From Butyrivibrio sp. XPD2002 (lineage in GTDB: Bacteria; Bacillota; Clostridia; Lachnospirales; Lachnospiraceae), in NCBI RefSeq assembly GCF_000423945.1, contig NZ_AUIY01000021.1, forward strand, positions 1 through 64,000: DNA of 64,000 nucleotides, written 5' to 3'. This document shows, piece after piece, positions 7,579 through 17,786 of this stretch. The notes under the pieces are model-generated. The model saw only the letters and a list, made by a program, of their open reading frames with translations. It had not been told where the DNA came from and ran no database searches. Position 1 is the first letter of the stretch; each line of letters opens with the position of its first letter. A program made the translations under genes and the position numbers.

Positions 7579-8409
7579 TCAGAGCTTTACGAATTTAGCT
7601 TTGCGGTTTGAAAAGAGTGCATAGTGCTTAAAGCCACAGGCTTTTGCCATTTCCACGGCGGTATCAAAACCGAGGGCTACGTTCTCCGCCTTGTGGGCAT
7701 CGGAGCCAAAGGTTATTATTTCGCCGCCAAGCTCGCGGAAGCGGGCGAGTATATCCTTTGAGGGATTAAGGTCTCCTAAGGACGGCTCAGAATAAAGGGC
7801 TTTGGTGTTTACATCAAGGCCTTTTCCTTTGCTTATAAGTGTCTTTAAAATCTCATCAATAATATCGCTGTAGTCCTTGTATCTGTAATCCCTGTTGAGA
7901 TTTGGAGCGTAGCGGACAAGATAATCAAGGTGACCCAGTACGTCAAAATCATCAAAGAGCTGAATGTTCTCAAGGGTGGACTCAAAGAACTCCATGAAGG
8001 CTTCATGCTCGGTTCGTCCCTCGTAGAAGGAGGAGTAGTAGGGGTCCTTTTTGTGAACCAGATGGTTTGATCCGATTACAAAATCAAAGGGATATTTATT
8101 TATATAGTCAGCGTTTATCTTAACTATCTGAGGCTGAAGACCAAGCTCTATTCCAAAATAAATATCGATTATTCCCTTGTATTTTTCCTTGTAAAGAAAC
8201 AGCTCATCCTGATATTCATCGGTGTTGACCTCGAATTTTCCGGCGGGATCTGTTTCGCAAATTATATAATCCATATCCATATGCTCTGTTATACAGATTG
8301 CAGGAAGCTTTTTTTCAAGGGCCTGCTTAATAACCATCTCCATGGGAGTATCGCAGTCTCCGGAGTGGTGTGTGTGCATATGAAAATCTGCAGGTAATCT
8401 ATGTGACAT
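7579..8409 (-). CDS. hisJ: PHP-family histidinol-phosphatase (HisJ-like)
   Basis: 276 residues with the PHP metal-binding pattern: DFHMHTHHSGDCDTP at the N-terminus, ITEHMDMDY, a GSNHLV segment, a GHLDYLVRY segment and a C-terminal GSDAHKAENV. Such metal-dependent phosphoesterases remove phosphate from histidinol phosphate in histidine synthesis. No other his gene is near, so the substrate is assigned by family only; other PHP phosphoesterase roles are possible. The start at 8409 is favoured because GGAG lies nine bases upstream; ATG 8424 has no ribosome site but would add only five residues. Confidence 0.75.
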   Translation of the reverse strand: MSHRLPADFHMHTHHSGDCDTPMEMVIKQALEKKLPAICITEHMDMDYIICETDPAGKFEVNTDEYQDELFLYKEKYKGIIDIYFGIELGLQPQIVKINADYINKYPFDFVIGSNHLVHKKDPYYSSFYEGRTEHEAFMEFFESTLENIQLFDDFDVLGHLDYLVRYAPNLNRDYRYKDYSDIIDEILKTLISKGKGLDVNTKALYSEPSLGDLNPSKDILARFRELGGEIITFGSDAHKAENVALGFDTAVEMAKACGFKHYALFSNRKAKFVKL

Positions 8410-8506
8410 AATCGTTTTCTCCATTTGTCATATTTTGAGCCTTCATTTTAGCACTTTAAAGGTAAGTTTCCAAATAAAAAGAATATGACCACGAATTTAC
8501 TGCAAT

Positions 8507-8536
8507 AAAAAGGCGGCAGCCCTTTGAGCTACCGCC
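8507..8536 (-). terminator. Intrinsic terminator of the chemoreceptor operon
   Basis: On the minus strand GGCGG-t-AGC pairs with GCT-g-CCGCC around a nine-base loop and is followed by five T. It lies 17 bases after the stop of the chemoreceptor gene at 8553. Confidence 0.8.
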
Positions 8537-8552
8537 TGAATGATCAATATAT

Positions 8553-10559
8553 TTATGATTTGAAGAATGCCATTTCTTCGTTGAGCTTTTCAGCAACTTC
8601 CTTAAGAGCATCAGCGGAGGAAGCAAGGGTGGTAACAGTAGCTGAGAGCTCCTGCATGGAGGCACCTGTTTCCTCGGAGGATGCTGCATTCTCCTCGGAG
8701 ATAGCTGAGAGGGCACTCATGGTGTCAACAACTGCGTTCTTTGAGGAATCGCAGGTATCTGCACCCTGGGAGATGATACTTACGCCGCCGACAGTGCTGC
8801 TGATATCTTCAAGCATACCGTTTACGGCATCAAGAGTTTCACCGAGAGCGATCTGCTGATCCATATTACCCTGCTTGACATCAGCGGCTGCTGATACGGC
8901 TGCATTACTCTGCTCAAGAAGGACATCCATTTCACGTCTGATGTCGTCAGCCATCTGCTTGGAATCATCAGCCAGCTTGCCGATTTCCTCTGCAACAACT
9001 GCGAAGCCTTTTCCAGCTTCACCGGCTCTTGCTGCCTCGATGGAAGCGTTAAGTGAAAGGAGGTTGGTCTGGGTTGCGATAGAAGCGATGCCCTCAACCT
9101 TTTCATTAATATTGGTAACGGCTTCCTGAGTAGCGGAAATGGTATTGGAAATATCATCAATCTTATTGGTCATATCGGAGGAGGATTCCTGCAGGGATGC
9201 AAGGGATCTGCTGGATACCTCGGAGGCTTCCTTCATCTTCTGAGTGATGCTTGAAAGGTTGCCTGTGGAGTTTTGCACATCCATGACTGCATCGCCGATT
9301 CTTCCGACATTTTCAGATGCACTCTGGATTTCATCAGCCTGCTGGGTTGCACCGGATGCGATTTCCTGAACTGCATTTGATACATCCTCAGCTGTCTGTG
9401 ATATCTGATTTGCTGTATCGGAGAGCTCCTCTGAGGAGGAACCTACGGTCTTTGCGGATTCCTTAATATTGGTAACGATGTGGTCGAGCTTTTCAATAAC
9501 ATCGTTGGTGTTGTGGATCATCTCGCCGAATTCGTCTTTTCTGTTTGCAAACTTATCAACCTTTGCAAAGCGTCCGTCTGCCAGAAGTGAAAGAGAATCA
9601 TTAACTGCCTTGACAGGATTTGTGAAGGACAGTGCCATTCTGACGGAGATAACAATAGCGATGATAAGCATTACTATTCCTATGCCGATGACTATGAGAG
9701 CAGAGGAGCGGGCAGATGCATTAACCTTTGCTTTGTCTACTACTACGCAGATAGTCCATCCGGATGAAGAATTCTTTACATAGTTTACAATGGCGTTGAA
9801 ATCCTCTTCTGTGGAGGTTTCATAATAGCCTTCTTCCTTAGTTGCTGTCATGAACTGAGACTGACTGCGGTCCTCTTCGGTATCAGGAGTGATCTTGACC
9901 TGGGAGTGGGCACCTACATTACCGGTATTATCAGCGATAAAGGCATTCTCACTTTCCTTGGCGAGAATGTCATGGAAAGAGTTGAGGTCATAGTTTCTCT
10001 GGACGATTCCAAGTACCGTTCCATCACTGGATTTTACAGGACAGGAAAAGGTAACCTGACGTGTTCCGGTAGCGGCGGAAGTGATGACATCAGAGATATC
10101 TGCTTTTCCGCCCATGGCATTTTTAAAGTAATCTCTCTTTGAGACATCTACGGGATCCTTGCCATCAGTTCTGAGAACCTGTATTCCATCAGGTCCGGTA
10201 AGAACTGTGATGGAATCATCAGCCATCATTGTATCGACATTTACAAGAAACTGGCTTTCAGTAGCCCGGAGTTCTTCATTATCTGTGGCTTCCATGAAGG
10301 CGATGGTAGACGGGGCAAGAGCGACCGACTGGATGGCCTTCTGGTTTTTATCAATAACTCTCTGCCACTCTGAGTCAAGGTACCAGGTTTCCCAGTTCAT
10401 GGATTTCAGGGCATCAGTCAAAGCCTTGTCGGTTGATGTCTTATAGCTGACCGCACTTGAAATGATGAGCGGAATAGCGCATACAAGCAGCATGCTGACT
10501 ATAAGCTTGGTTTTGATGCTGTTTTTTAAACTGATATTGCTTTTTGTTTTGTCATTCAT
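8553..10559 (-). CDS. Methyl-accepting chemotaxis protein (dCache sensor)
   Basis: 668 residues: membrane segment about 18-38, a long extracellular Cache-type ligand-binding domain (about 40-285), a second membrane segment (about 287-310), HAMP, then a coiled-coil signalling domain with the conserved tip [20 protein letters not shown]. It probably senses small organic ligands and controls CheA. GGAGG stands eight bases before the ATG. It is the second gene of a pair with the receptor ending at 10601. Its signalling region is nearly the same as that of the receptor at 38046-40055, including the shared C-terminal NEEM-FFKS. Confidence 0.9.
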   Translation of the reverse strand: MNDKTKSNISLKNSIKTKLIVSMLLVCAIPLIISSAVSYKTSTDKALTDALKSMNWETWYLDSEWQRVIDKNQKAIQSVALAPSTIAFMEATDNEELRATESQFLVNVDTMMADDSITVLTGPDGIQVLRTDGKDPVDVSKRDYFKNAMGGKADISDVITSAATGTRQVTFSCPVKSSDGTVLGIVQRNYDLNSFHDILAKESENAFIADNTGNVGAHSQVKITPDTEEDRSQSQFMTATKEEGYYETSTEEDFNAIVNYVKNSSSGWTICVVVDKAKVNASARSSALIVIGIGIVMLIIAIVISVRMALSFTNPVKAVNDSLSLLADGRFAKVDKFANRKDEFGEMIHNTNDVIEKLDHIVTNIKESAKTVGSSSEELSDTANQISQTAEDVSNAVQEIASGATQQADEIQSASENVGRIGDAVMDVQNSTGNLSSITQKMKEASEVSSRSLASLQESSSDMTNKIDDISNTISATQEAVTNINEKVEGIASIATQTNLLSLNASIEAARAGEAGKGFAVVAEEIGKLADDSKQMADDIRREMDVLLEQSNAAVSAAADVKQGNMDQQIALGETLDAVNGMLEDISSTVGGVSIISQGADTCDSSKNAVVDTMSALSAISEENAASSEETGASMQELSATVTTLASSADALKEVAEKLNEEMAFFKS

Positions 10560-10600
10560 AAGAGACCTCCATTATTGGTATGACTGATGGACATAGTTCT

Positions 10601-12658
10601 TTATTTCTCGATGATGAATTTACTCAGCTCATCGTTAATAGACAAAGCGGAATCGGATACGGAATTGGCGACATCCTCAACACCCTTGGACTCATTGGCA
10701 ATATCCTGGGCACTCTGTGCAAGGGAGGTAACTGTAGCTGTAACCTCCTCGGAGCTTGCCGACTGCTCTTCGGAAATAGCAGCAACGCTCGATGCGATAT
10801 CATTGACATTGCCCATCATGCTGATCATATCCTTCATGGTAGCAGCAGTACTGTTGAGGTCTTCATAAATCTTGTTGAAGCTGTCTCCTGCCTTGGCAAC
10901 GGCTTCGCTGTTACTGTTGATGGCCTCCATGTTGGCCTGTGACTTTTCGGCAAGATTACGGATAAGACTGGTGATCTCAGTGATGATGGCACTGATTTCC
11001 TTGGTTGCATCCTGAGAATTTTGAGCCAGCTTACCGATTTCATCAGCAACGACTGCAAATCCTTTTCCTGCTTCGCCTGCTCTTGCAGCCTCGATTGAAG
11101 CGTTGAGGGAGAGGAGATTGGTCTGCTGTGAAATAGATTCGATCATTTCAACAATCTCGGTAATCTTATCAGCGGATTCTCCGACTGTTGTAACTACGCT
11201 GTTCATTTCATTCATGGATGCTGTGATGGTCTCCATGTTCTGCTGAACCGTATTCATATCATGCTGACCGACATCGGCCTGATCTACGAGCTCCAGCATG
11301 ACTTCATTTGTTCTTGTTCCACTGTCGGTAAGGTCTGCCACTGCACCTGCAAGCTGGGTTGCGTTATTTGCCAGCTCACTTACCGCGTTTGCGATATCAT
11401 CCATGGTGGTCTGGATCTGACCCATGGAAATGGACTGCTCGTTTGCACCTTCCGTCATCTTGCCGGAGGCATCCAGGGAAGTTGAGGAGTCGTTTTTTAG
11501 CTGTTCAGCCTTGGTCTGGATGGAAGTGATGGTGCTGTTCATTGTTCGCACATAGTTATCCATTTCTTTACTGATAAGACCAATCTCGTCGCCCTTATCC
11601 TGAGGCATCTTTGCAGTGAAATCACCGCCTGAGATCTTGAGAATGCTCTCGGAAAGGCCATGCACGGGCTTTGTGATGACTCTGTTGATTGTGATAATGA
11701 TAACTGCTGCGATAACAATGATAAGCAGAATCATTGCTATCATTGCAATGTTCATGAACTTGTTTGCAGTTGCCTCTACATCGGCAACAGTTATGGATGA
11801 TACAAGAGTCCAGTTTGTTCCCTGAATAGGAGAGCAGGCAACATACATTTTTGTAGCTGTGCCTTCCTGAGTAAGGGTGATAATATCGGTAGAACCGCTG
11901 TCAATATGCGCTTTAAGCTCTTTCAAATAATTATTGCCTGACTCGGAGATCTTGGTTCCGTTAAGTGAAGGATCAAAGAAGGAAATGATATAGTCACCGT
12001 CAAGAACGAGTGAACCTCCTGTTTTCATAGGGGTGAGCTGGTTTACACGCTCCTGAAGATCATCAAGGAATACGTCGGTAGCGCATACTCCGAGTTCTCC
12101 GTTGTAAAAATCGTTCTGGCGTACAAATGTAACACAGAGGCTGTTTGTTGTTGTGTCTACATAGGGCTCTGTCTCAACAAAGGTCTCATGACCAAGACCT
12201 TCCTTATACCAATCACGCTGTGTGGGTCTCCAGTCTGCGGGCATTTCCGAATGGTTCGCAAAAATGTAGCTGTCATCCGAAAAACCGATATATATACCGG
12301 AATTCTTGATAGCGCTATAACTTGCTGAGGGCTCGATGTATTTAAGGAGAGCATCGTGATCTTCGAAAGGAACCTGCTCCATGGTGTCGCAGTATTCGCC
12401 GAACTTTGCGGTCAGCATTCTAAAGGATGTGCCAAGCTCTAAGGCATTGGCATTGGTCTCAGCCTGCAGATCCATAAGTGAAACATCAGTAATTGTCTGC
12501 TTGGCATTTAAAGTAAGGAAAATGATTATTGCCACAACGCCGATAATGATGATCGGCATCAGGCTAAGCAGAAGAGTTTTACTGATACTTCGTTTAACCT
12601 TTTTGGAACCTGAAGACTTTACATTACTTGCATTGGAACCTTCATTATTTACTGACAT
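10601..12658 (-). CDS. Methyl-accepting chemotaxis protein (dCache sensor)
   Basis: 685 residues: a basic N-terminus, membrane segment at about 30-55, a Cache-type extracellular domain (about 60-300) containing [20 protein letters not shown], a second membrane segment (about 305-328), HAMP, and a signalling domain with [20 protein letters not shown]. The PxxRxWY...PYVD pattern is typical of dCache domains, some of which bind amino acids or amines. The start at 12658 has GGAGG seven bases upstream, while the longer frame from 12685 does not. It is the first gene of a two-receptor operon. Confidence 0.9.
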   Translation of the reverse strand: MSVNNEGSNASNVKSSGSKKVKRSISKTLLLSLMPIIIIGVVAIIIFLTLNAKQTITDVSLMDLQAETNANALELGTSFRMLTAKFGEYCDTMEQVPFEDHDALLKYIEPSASYSAIKNSGIYIGFSDDSYIFANHSEMPADWRPTQRDWYKEGLGHETFVETEPYVDTTTNSLCVTFVRQNDFYNGELGVCATDVFLDDLQERVNQLTPMKTGGSLVLDGDYIISFFDPSLNGTKISESGNNYLKELKAHIDSGSTDIITLTQEGTATKMYVACSPIQGTNWTLVSSITVADVEATANKFMNIAMIAMILLIIVIAAVIIITINRVITKPVHGLSESILKISGGDFTAKMPQDKGDEIGLISKEMDNYVRTMNSTITSIQTKAEQLKNDSSTSLDASGKMTEGANEQSISMGQIQTTMDDIANAVSELANNATQLAGAVADLTDSGTRTNEVMLELVDQADVGQHDMNTVQQNMETITASMNEMNSVVTTVGESADKITEIVEMIESISQQTNLLSLNASIEAARAGEAGKGFAVVADEIGKLAQNSQDATKEISAIITEITSLIRNLAEKSQANMEAINSNSEAVAKAGDSFNKIYEDLNSTAATMKDMISMMGNVNDIASSVAAISEEQSASSEEVTATVTSLAQSAQDIANESKGVEDVANSVSDSALSINDELSKFIIEK

Positions 12659-13020
12659 TTTTAGACCTCCATATTTTAATGGCATAAAGCCGGGATATTG
12701 ACATCCTAAAAATTATTGTAAACGAAATAACATATAAATAAATGGAGTTTATAGAATTGTTAGCGTTTTTAGAATTATTTAACTTATATCAATTAAGGGA
12801 AAGAAAAAAACAGAAAAAAATGAATCATTTCTATTATATGTTTACGGTTTTGTGTTTTGATGTGTTTTTATTGTGATTATTTTATGTTTTTGCCCAAGAT
12901 TACTTGAAAAAATATGAGAAGTCAGATAAAATAATTTTGCTGTCAAATTTTTGACAATCACGTTGTAAAGAATTAGTAACAGCAAATAAATTATTTTTAA
13001 TCATTTTAGGAGGACTTAAA
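12659..13020. other. Divergent intergenic region between chemoreceptor operon and gap
   Basis: 362 bases, very AT-rich from about 12710 to 12930. No coding frame of note. It must hold the minus-strand promoter of the chemoreceptor operon (none clear enough to call) and, at its right end, the gap promoter region with a palindrome. Nothing else was recognised. Confidence 0.6.
12939..12956 (+). promoter_or_regulatory. Rex-like palindrome overlapping the gap -35 box
   Basis: TGTCAAA and TTTGACA form a perfect inverted repeat (7-base arms, 2-base spacer) at 12941-12956. With flanking bases it fits the redox-repressor Rex consensus TTGTTAANNNNTTAACAA with about three mismatches. Its right arm supplies a TTGACA -35 hexamer (12951-12956); the expected -10 place reads TAGTAA (12974-12979), a weak match. 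A repressor bound here would block the promoter. Confidence 0.4.
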
Positions 13021-14046
13021 ATGGCAGTAAAGGTAGCAATTAATGGTTTTGGCCGTATCGGTCGTCTTGCATTCAGACAGATGTTCGAGCACGAGGGAAC
13101 AGAGATCGTAGCAATCAACGATCTTACAGATCCTAAGATGCTTGCACACCTTCTCAAGTATGATTCTTCTCAGGGTAAGTATAAGTACGCTGACAAGGTA
13201 TCATTCAGCGATCACTCTATCACAGTAAACGGTAAAGAGATCGAGATCTACAAGGAGGCTGATGCTAATAACCTTCCTTGGGGCAAAATCGGTGTAGACG
13301 TTGTTCTTGAGTGCACAGGTTTCTACACATCTAAGGATAAGGCTCAGGCACACATCAACGCTGGTGCTAAGAAGGTTGTTATTTCTGCTCCTGCAGGAAA
13401 TGATCTTCCTACTATCGTATATAACGTTAACCACGAGACACTTACAGCAGATGACAACATCATCTCTGCAGCTTCTTGTACAACAAACTGCCTTGCACCT
13501 ATGGCAAAGGCTCTTAACGACTACGCACCTATCCAGTCTGGTATCATGGCAACAATCCATGCTTACACAGGTGATCAGATGATCCTCGATGGTCCTCAGA
13601 GAAAGGGTGACCTTAGAAGAGCACGTGCAGGCGCTGTTAACATCGTTCCTAACAGCACAGGTGCTGCAAAGGCTATCGGCCTTGTTATTCCTGAACTCAA
13701 CGGCAAGCTCATCGGCGCTGCTCAGAGAGTACCGGTTCCGACAGGTTCAACAACACTTCTCTTCGCTGTAGTTAAGAGCAGCACAGAGGTTACAAAGGAT
13801 AGCATCAACGCAGCTATGAAGAAGGCTTCAGATCCTGAGACATTCGGTTACAACGAGGATGAGATCGTATCTTCTGATATCGTTGGAATGACATATGGTT
13901 CACTCTTCGATGCTACACAGACAATGGTTACAAAGATTGGCGACGATCTTTACGAAGTTCAGGTTGTTTCATGGTATGACAACGAGAACTCATACACATC
14001 TCAGATGGTTCGTACAATCAAGTACTTCGAGAAGTTCGTTAAGTAA
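13021..14046 (+). CDS. gap: Glyceraldehyde-3-phosphate dehydrogenase
   Basis: 341 residues, usual length. NAD-binding [12 protein letters not shown] at the N-terminus and the catalytic [11 protein letters not shown] with Cys153 are intact; the residue after the first beta strand motif (AINDLTD) fits NAD-dependent glycolytic forms. It oxidises glyceraldehyde-3-phosphate to 1,3-bisphosphoglycerate. AGGAGG lies seven bases before the start. Codon use is strongly biased (CTT, ACA, GTT, AAG), as expected for a highly expressed gene. It opens the glycolytic block and is followed by its own terminator, so pgk is at least partly uncoupled. Confidence 0.97.
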   Translation: MAVKVAINGFGRIGRLAFRQMFEHEGTEIVAINDLTDPKMLAHLLKYDSSQGKYKYADKVSFSDHSITVNGKEIEIYKEADANNLPWGKIGVDVVLECTGFYTSKDKAQAHINAGAKKVVISAPAGNDLPTIVYNVNHETLTADDNIISAASCTTNCLAPMAKALNDYAPIQSGIMATIHAYTGDQMILDGPQRKGDLRRARAGAVNIVPNSTGAAKAIGLVIPELNGKLIGAAQRVPVPTGSTTLLFAVVKSSTEVTKDSINAAMKKASDPETFGYNEDEIVSSDIVGMTYGSLFDATQTMVTKIGDDLYEVQVVSWYDNENSYTSQMVRTIKYFEKFVK

Positions 14047-14128
14047 GCACCGCGCGAGGTACTCGCGAGCGCTTGGTGCGCACTTAGTTCGATCGAGCGA
14101 TAGCGAGAGTCGAACTTCCTTGTAAAAC
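14047..14128. repeat. GC-rich double hairpin after gap (intergenic hairpin element)
   Basis: Two hairpins in tandem: CGCGAG-gta-CTCGCG nested in GCACC...GGTGC, then AGTTCGA...TCGAACT closing a loop with GAGCGATAGCGAG. The second loop resembles elements at 15510-15560 and 48411-48470. It is GC-rich compared with its surroundings and lies in the 3' untranslated part of gap. Confidence 0.45.
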
Positions 14129-14142
14129 TTGGAATCATTAAG

Positions 14143-14185
14143 GAGGGTCCGGTCCGTTTGGACCTGACCCTCTTATTTTTTATTT
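14143..14185 (+). terminator. Intrinsic terminator between gap and pgk
   Basis: GAGGGTC-c-GGTCC pairs with GGACC-t-GACCCTC around GTTT, a very strong stem, followed by TTATTTTTTATTTT. It lies 96 bases after gap and just before the pgk ribosome binding site (AGGAGG), so read-through or a second promoter must serve pgk. Confidence 0.85.
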
Positions 14186-14201
14186 TAGGAGGAATAAAAT
14201 A

Positions 14202-15437
14202 ATGGCACTTAATAAGAAATCAGTTGACGATTTCAGCGCAAAGGGCAGAAGAGTACTTGTTCGTTGTGACTTCAACGTACCTCTTAAGAACGGCGAGATC
14301 ACAGACGAGACACGTATCAACGCTGCACTTCCTACAATCAAAAAGCTTATCGCAGATGGCGGCAAGGTAATCCTTTGCTCACATCTTGGTAAGGTTAAGA
14401 ACGGTCCCAACGACGGCGAGTCTCTTGCTCCTGTAGCAAAGAGCCTTTCTGCTAAGCTTGGCAAGGACGTTAAATTCATCGCAGACTTCAACGTAACAGG
14501 TGCAGATGCAACTGCTGCAGTTGAGGCTATGGGCGAGGGTGATGTAGTTCTTCTTCAGAATACACGTTTCCGTGGCAAGGAAGAGACAAAGCCTTCAGAT
14601 GCTGGCGAAGCTTTTGCAAAAGAGCTTGCTGATCTTTGCGATGACTATGTATGCGACGCTTTCGGATCTGCTCACAGAGCACACGCTTCCGTAGCTGTTG
14701 TTACAAAGTATGTTCGTGAAAAGGGTGGCAACTGTGCAGTTGGTTACCTTATGCAGAAGGAGATCGACTTCCTCGGCAACGCCGTTGAGAATCCGGTTCG
14801 TCCTTTCGTAGCAATCCTTGGTGGTGCTAAGGTTGCTGATAAGCTTAACGTTATCAATAACCTCCTTGAGAAGTGCGATACACTTATCATCGGTGGTGGT
14901 ATGGCTTACACATTCCTTAAGGCTAAGGGATATGAAGTTGGTCTTTCACTTGTTGATAACGAGAAGATCGATTATTGTAAGGAAATGATGGAGAAGGCTG
15001 AGAAGAACGGCAAGAAGCTGCTTCTTCCTGTCGATACAGTTGTATCTGGTGGTTTCCCGGATCCTATCGACAATCCTGATATCGAGACAGCTATCGTTGA
15101 GTCAAGCTCAATCCCTGCTGACAAGGAAGGTCTTGATATCGGCGTTAAGACAAGAGAGCTCTTCGCAGACGCTGTAAAGAGCGCAAAGACTGTTGTTTGG
15201 AACGGACCTATGGGTGTATTCGAGAACCCTGTACTTGCTGAAGGTACAAAGGCTGTTGCTAAGGCTCTTGCTGAGACAGATGCTACAACAATCATCGGTG
15301 GTGGTGATAGTGCAGCTGCTGTTAACCAGCTCGGCTTCGCTGATAAGATGAGCCACATTTCAACAGGTGGCGGAGCTTCCCTCGAGTTCCTTGAAGGTAA
15401 GGAACTTCCTGGCGTAGTTGCTGCTGATGATAAGTAA
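14202..15437 (+). CDS. pgk: Phosphoglycerate kinase
   Basis: 411 residues. N-terminal [16 protein letters not shown] with the substrate-binding RCDFN loop, [13 protein letters not shown], and the C-terminal nucleotide domain with [13 protein letters not shown] and [11 protein letters not shown] are all present. It converts 1,3-bisphosphoglycerate and ADP to 3-phosphoglycerate and ATP in the cytoplasm. Highly expressed codon pattern as in gap. Ribosome site AGGAGG is immediately upstream. It lies between gap and tpiA in the common Firmicute glycolytic order. Confidence 0.97.
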   Translation: MALNKKSVDDFSAKGRRVLVRCDFNVPLKNGEITDETRINAALPTIKKLIADGGKVILCSHLGKVKNGPNDGESLAPVAKSLSAKLGKDVKFIADFNVTGADATAAVEAMGEGDVVLLQNTRFRGKEETKPSDAGEAFAKELADLCDDYVCDAFGSAHRAHASVAVVTKYVREKGGNCAVGYLMQKEIDFLGNAVENPVRPFVAILGGAKVADKLNVINNLLEKCDTLIIGGGMAYTFLKAKGYEVGLSLVDNEKIDYCKEMMEKAEKNGKKLLLPVDTVVSGGFPDPIDNPDIETAIVESSSIPADKEGLDIGVKTRELFADAVKSAKTVVWNGPMGVFENPVLAEGTKAVAKALAETDATTIIGGGDSAAAVNQLGFADKMSHISTGGGASLEFLEGKELPGVVAADDK

Positions 15438-15445
15438 TCTGCGCG

Positions 15446-15565
15446 AATAGGCAGAGTCAGATGAAAAGCAAGCAGCAGTATGCTGGCATACAATGCTGCT
15501 TGCTTTGAAATATGACGAGCAACGCGAACGAGGAAATACGAAGTATTTTCGAGTCTGCGTATGAG
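15446..15565. repeat. Hairpin cluster between pgk and tpiA
   Basis: GCAAGCAGCA pairs with TGCTGCTTGC (about 15472-15505) around an inner GTATG/CATAC stem, a strong hairpin with only a short T run that may act as a weak terminator. Further on GAAATAC-gaa-GTATTTTC sits within CGAACGAG...CGAG sequence like the elements after gap and after cheR. Confidence 0.4.
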
Positions 15566-15594
15566 CGAAAAAGAATAAAAGGAGACATTTTAAA

Positions 15595-16341
15595 ATGGCA
15601 CGTAGAAGAATAATTGCCGGCAACTGGAAGATGAACAAAACTCCCAGCGAGGCTGTAGCTCTTTGTGCAGAGCTTAAAGATCTTGTAAAGAACGATGATG
15701 TAGACGTAGTTTACTGCGTTCCTGCTATCGATATCGTACCTGTAGTAGAGGCTGTTAAGGGCACAAACGTACACGTTGGTGCTGAGAACTTCTACATCGT
15801 TGATAGCGGCGCTTTCACAGGCGAGATTTCAGCTCCTATGCTTAAGGATGCTGGTGTTGAGTACGTTATCATCGGTCACTCAGAGAGAAGAGATATCTTC
15901 GGTGAGAACGATATCCTTATCAACCAGAAGGTTAAGAAGGCATTCGCTTCTGGTCTTACACCTATCCTTTGCTGTGGTGAGTCACTTGCACTTCGTAAGG
16001 CTGACACATACAAGGAGTGGATCGAGAGACAGATCACATGGGATCTCGATGGCGTAACAGCTGACCAGGTTAAGAAGCTTGTTATCGCTTACGAGCCAAT
16101 CTGGGCTATCGGAACAGGTGAGACAGCTACAGCTGATCAGGCTGAGGAAGTTTGCGGACTTATCCGTGAGCTCATCGCTAAGCTTTATGATCAGGCTACA
16201 GCTGATGAAGTTCGCATCCAGTACGGCGGATCAATGAACGCTGGCAACGCTGCTGAGCTTCTTTCAAAGCCCAACATCGATGGTGGTCTTATCGGTGGCG
16301 CTTCACTTAAGCCTGACTTTGGCAAGATTGTAAACGCTTAA
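15595..16341 (+). CDS. tpiA: Triosephosphate isomerase (copy 1)
   Basis: 248 residues, standard length. Catalytic Lys in GNWKMNK, catalytic His in IIGHSERR, catalytic Glu in [14 protein letters not shown], and phosphate-binding YGGSMNAGN and [10 protein letters not shown] are present. It interconverts dihydroxyacetone phosphate and glyceraldehyde-3-phosphate. Codon use is as biased as in gap and pgk, unlike the second copy at 16943, suggesting this is the main glycolytic enzyme. AGGAG precedes the start. Confidence 0.96.
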   Translation: MARRRIIAGNWKMNKTPSEAVALCAELKDLVKNDDVDVVYCVPAIDIVPVVEAVKGTNVHVGAENFYIVDSGAFTGEISAPMLKDAGVEYVIIGHSERRDIFGENDILINQKVKKAFASGLTPILCCGESLALRKADTYKEWIERQITWDLDGVTADQVKKLVIAYEPIWAIGTGETATADQAEEVCGLIRELIAKLYDQATADEVRIQYGGSMNAGNAAELLSKPNIDGGLIGGASLKPDFGKIVNA

Positions 16342-16367
16342 TAAGATAACCTAATAAGATTTTTAGA

Positions 16368-16412
16368 AACGGATTCAATTTGGAGATTAATCCAATTGAA
16401 TCCGTTTTTTTC
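16368..16412 (+). terminator. Intrinsic terminator after tpiA copy 1
   Basis: AACGGATTCAATT pairs perfectly with AATTGAATCCGTT around a 13-base loop and is followed by six or more T. It separates the glycolytic block from the kinase-like gene and second tpiA. Confidence 0.9.
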
Positions 16413-16425
16413 ACCGGAGAATATT

Positions 16426-16941
16426 ATGAAAAAAGATAACATTGTCTTAATTGGTATGCCGGCATCAGGAAAGAGTACAGTCGGCGTTATACTTGCCAAG
16501 ATCCTTGGTTATAATTTTGTAGATTCAGATATTGTGATTCAGGAAAAAGAAGGCCGTAAGCTTTCCGAGATTATTGAAACGGAAGGTATCGATGGCTTTA
16601 TTGATATTGAGAATAGAATAAATGCTGGTATCGAGGTTCAGAAAACCGTAGTAGCAACCGGAGGTAGCGTTGTCTACGGAAGCGAAGCGATGCAGCATTT
16701 TAAGAATATCGGCACAATAGTGTACATGAAGGTAGACATGGAGGTTCTCACAGAGCGCTTAAACGATGTTAAGCAGAGAGGCGTTGTCATGAGGGAAGGC
16801 CAGTCACTGGTGTCCCTTTATAATGAGCGCAGCAAGCTCTACGAGAAATATGCAGATATTATCATAGATGAGAAGCACAACACCATGGAAGAGGTGCTTG
16901 CAGATGTTCTTGCAAAGCTGCATGAACAGGGAGGAATTTAA
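16426..16941 (+). CDS. Shikimate-kinase-like P-loop kinase
   Basis: 171 residues with Walker [10 protein letters not shown], an FVDSD motif and a C-terminal lid region (RGVVMREGQ), the general layout of shikimate kinase. Two substrate residues differ: the FRxxE motif whose Arg binds shikimate reads FIDIE, and the GGG substrate loop reads TGGSVV. It could be a diverged shikimate kinase or a kinase for another small molecule. It is placed between two triosephosphate isomerase genes and ends one base before the second, with GAGGAATT serving as the next ribosome site, so the two are cotranscribed. ATG 16426 follows CGGAGAA. Confidence 0.7.
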   Translation: MKKDNIVLIGMPASGKSTVGVILAKILGYNFVDSDIVIQEKEGRKLSEIIETEGIDGFIDIENRINAGIEVQKTVVATGGSVVYGSEAMQHFKNIGTIVYMKVDMEVLTERLNDVKQRGVVMREGQSLVSLYNERSKLYEKYADIIIDEKHNTMEEVLADVLAKLHEQGGI

Positions 16942-16942
16942 A

Positions 16943-17692
16943 ATGGAAAGAAAAAAGATAGTAGCCGGCAACTGGAAAATGAATATGACACCGGCAAAGA
17001 CAGTAGAACTTATTGCTACTCTTAAGCCTCTGGTAGAATCCATTGACGTAGATGTAGTATTTTGCGTACCTGCAATAGACATCGTTCCGGCTATCACAGC
17101 AACACGCGGAACCAATATTGCAATAGGCGCTGAGAATATGTACTTTGAAGAGAGCGGTGCATACACCGGCGAGATTTCACCTGAGATGCTCGTAGATGCA
17201 GGTGTTAAGTATGTAATCCTTGGACACTCAGAGAGACGTGAGTATTTCCACGAGACAGACGAGGAGCTTAACAAGAAGGTTAAGAAGGCATTTGAGCATA
17301 GCCTTACACCTATCCTTTGCTGCGGTGAGACTTTGGAGCAGAGAGAGATGGGTATCACCCTTGACTGGATCAGAATGCAGATTAAATCTGTCCTTGTTGA
17401 CGTACCTGCATCAGATGTTGCAAAGATGGTTATCGCCTACGAGCCTATCTGGGCTATCGGCACAGGCGTAACTGCCACATCAGAGCAGGCAGAGGAAGTC
17501 TGCAAGGCTATCCGTGAGTGCATCGCTGAAATCTACGACGAGGATACAGCAAAGAGCGTTCGTATCCAGTACGGCGGATCTGTTAATGCAGGCAATGCAA
17601 AAGAGCTTTTCTCTCAGCCCAACATCGATGGCGGTCTTGTAGGAGGCGCATCACTTAAGCCTGAATTTGGCAAGATTGTAAATTATAAGTAA
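16943..17692 (+). CDS. tpiA: Triosephosphate isomerase (copy 2)
   Basis: 249 residues, clearly paralogous to the copy at 15595 with the same catalytic motifs: [34 protein letters not shown] and YGGSVNAGN. All catalytic residues are kept, so it should be active. Codon choice is less biased than in copy 1, with more ATA, CTG and GCA, suggesting lower expression or separate history. It is one base after the shikimate-kinase-like gene and is cotranscribed with it, downstream of a strong terminator that isolates it from copy 1. Confidence 0.95.
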   Translation: MERKKIVAGNWKMNMTPAKTVELIATLKPLVESIDVDVVFCVPAIDIVPAITATRGTNIAIGAENMYFEESGAYTGEISPEMLVDAGVKYVILGHSERREYFHETDEELNKKVKKAFEHSLTPILCCGETLEQREMGITLDWIRMQIKSVLVDVPASDVAKMVIAYEPIWAIGTGVTATSEQAEEVCKAIRECIAEIYDEDTAKSVRIQYGGSVNAGNAKELFSQPNIDGGLVGGASLKPEFGKIVNYK

Positions 17693-17709
17693 TTCATACA
17701 ATATACATT

Positions 17710-17739
17710 AAAAACCACCGGCATTTGTCGGTGGTTTTT
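17710..17739. terminator. Bidirectional intrinsic terminator
   Basis: AAAAACCACCG pairs with CGGTGGTTTTT around an eight-base loop. A and T runs flank the stem, so it can end both the tpiA copy 2 transcript and the convergent PAS-GGDEF transcript. Confidence 0.9.
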
Positions 17740-17786
17740 CTATATTTAATAGGATGGATGAGCCCTGTGCAGTATAGGCTAGGTCG

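Noticed and set aside
10580..10942. Plus-strand open frames opposite the chemoreceptor genes
   Set aside because: Chemoreceptor signalling domains give open antisense frames through codon bias. No start signals or homology.
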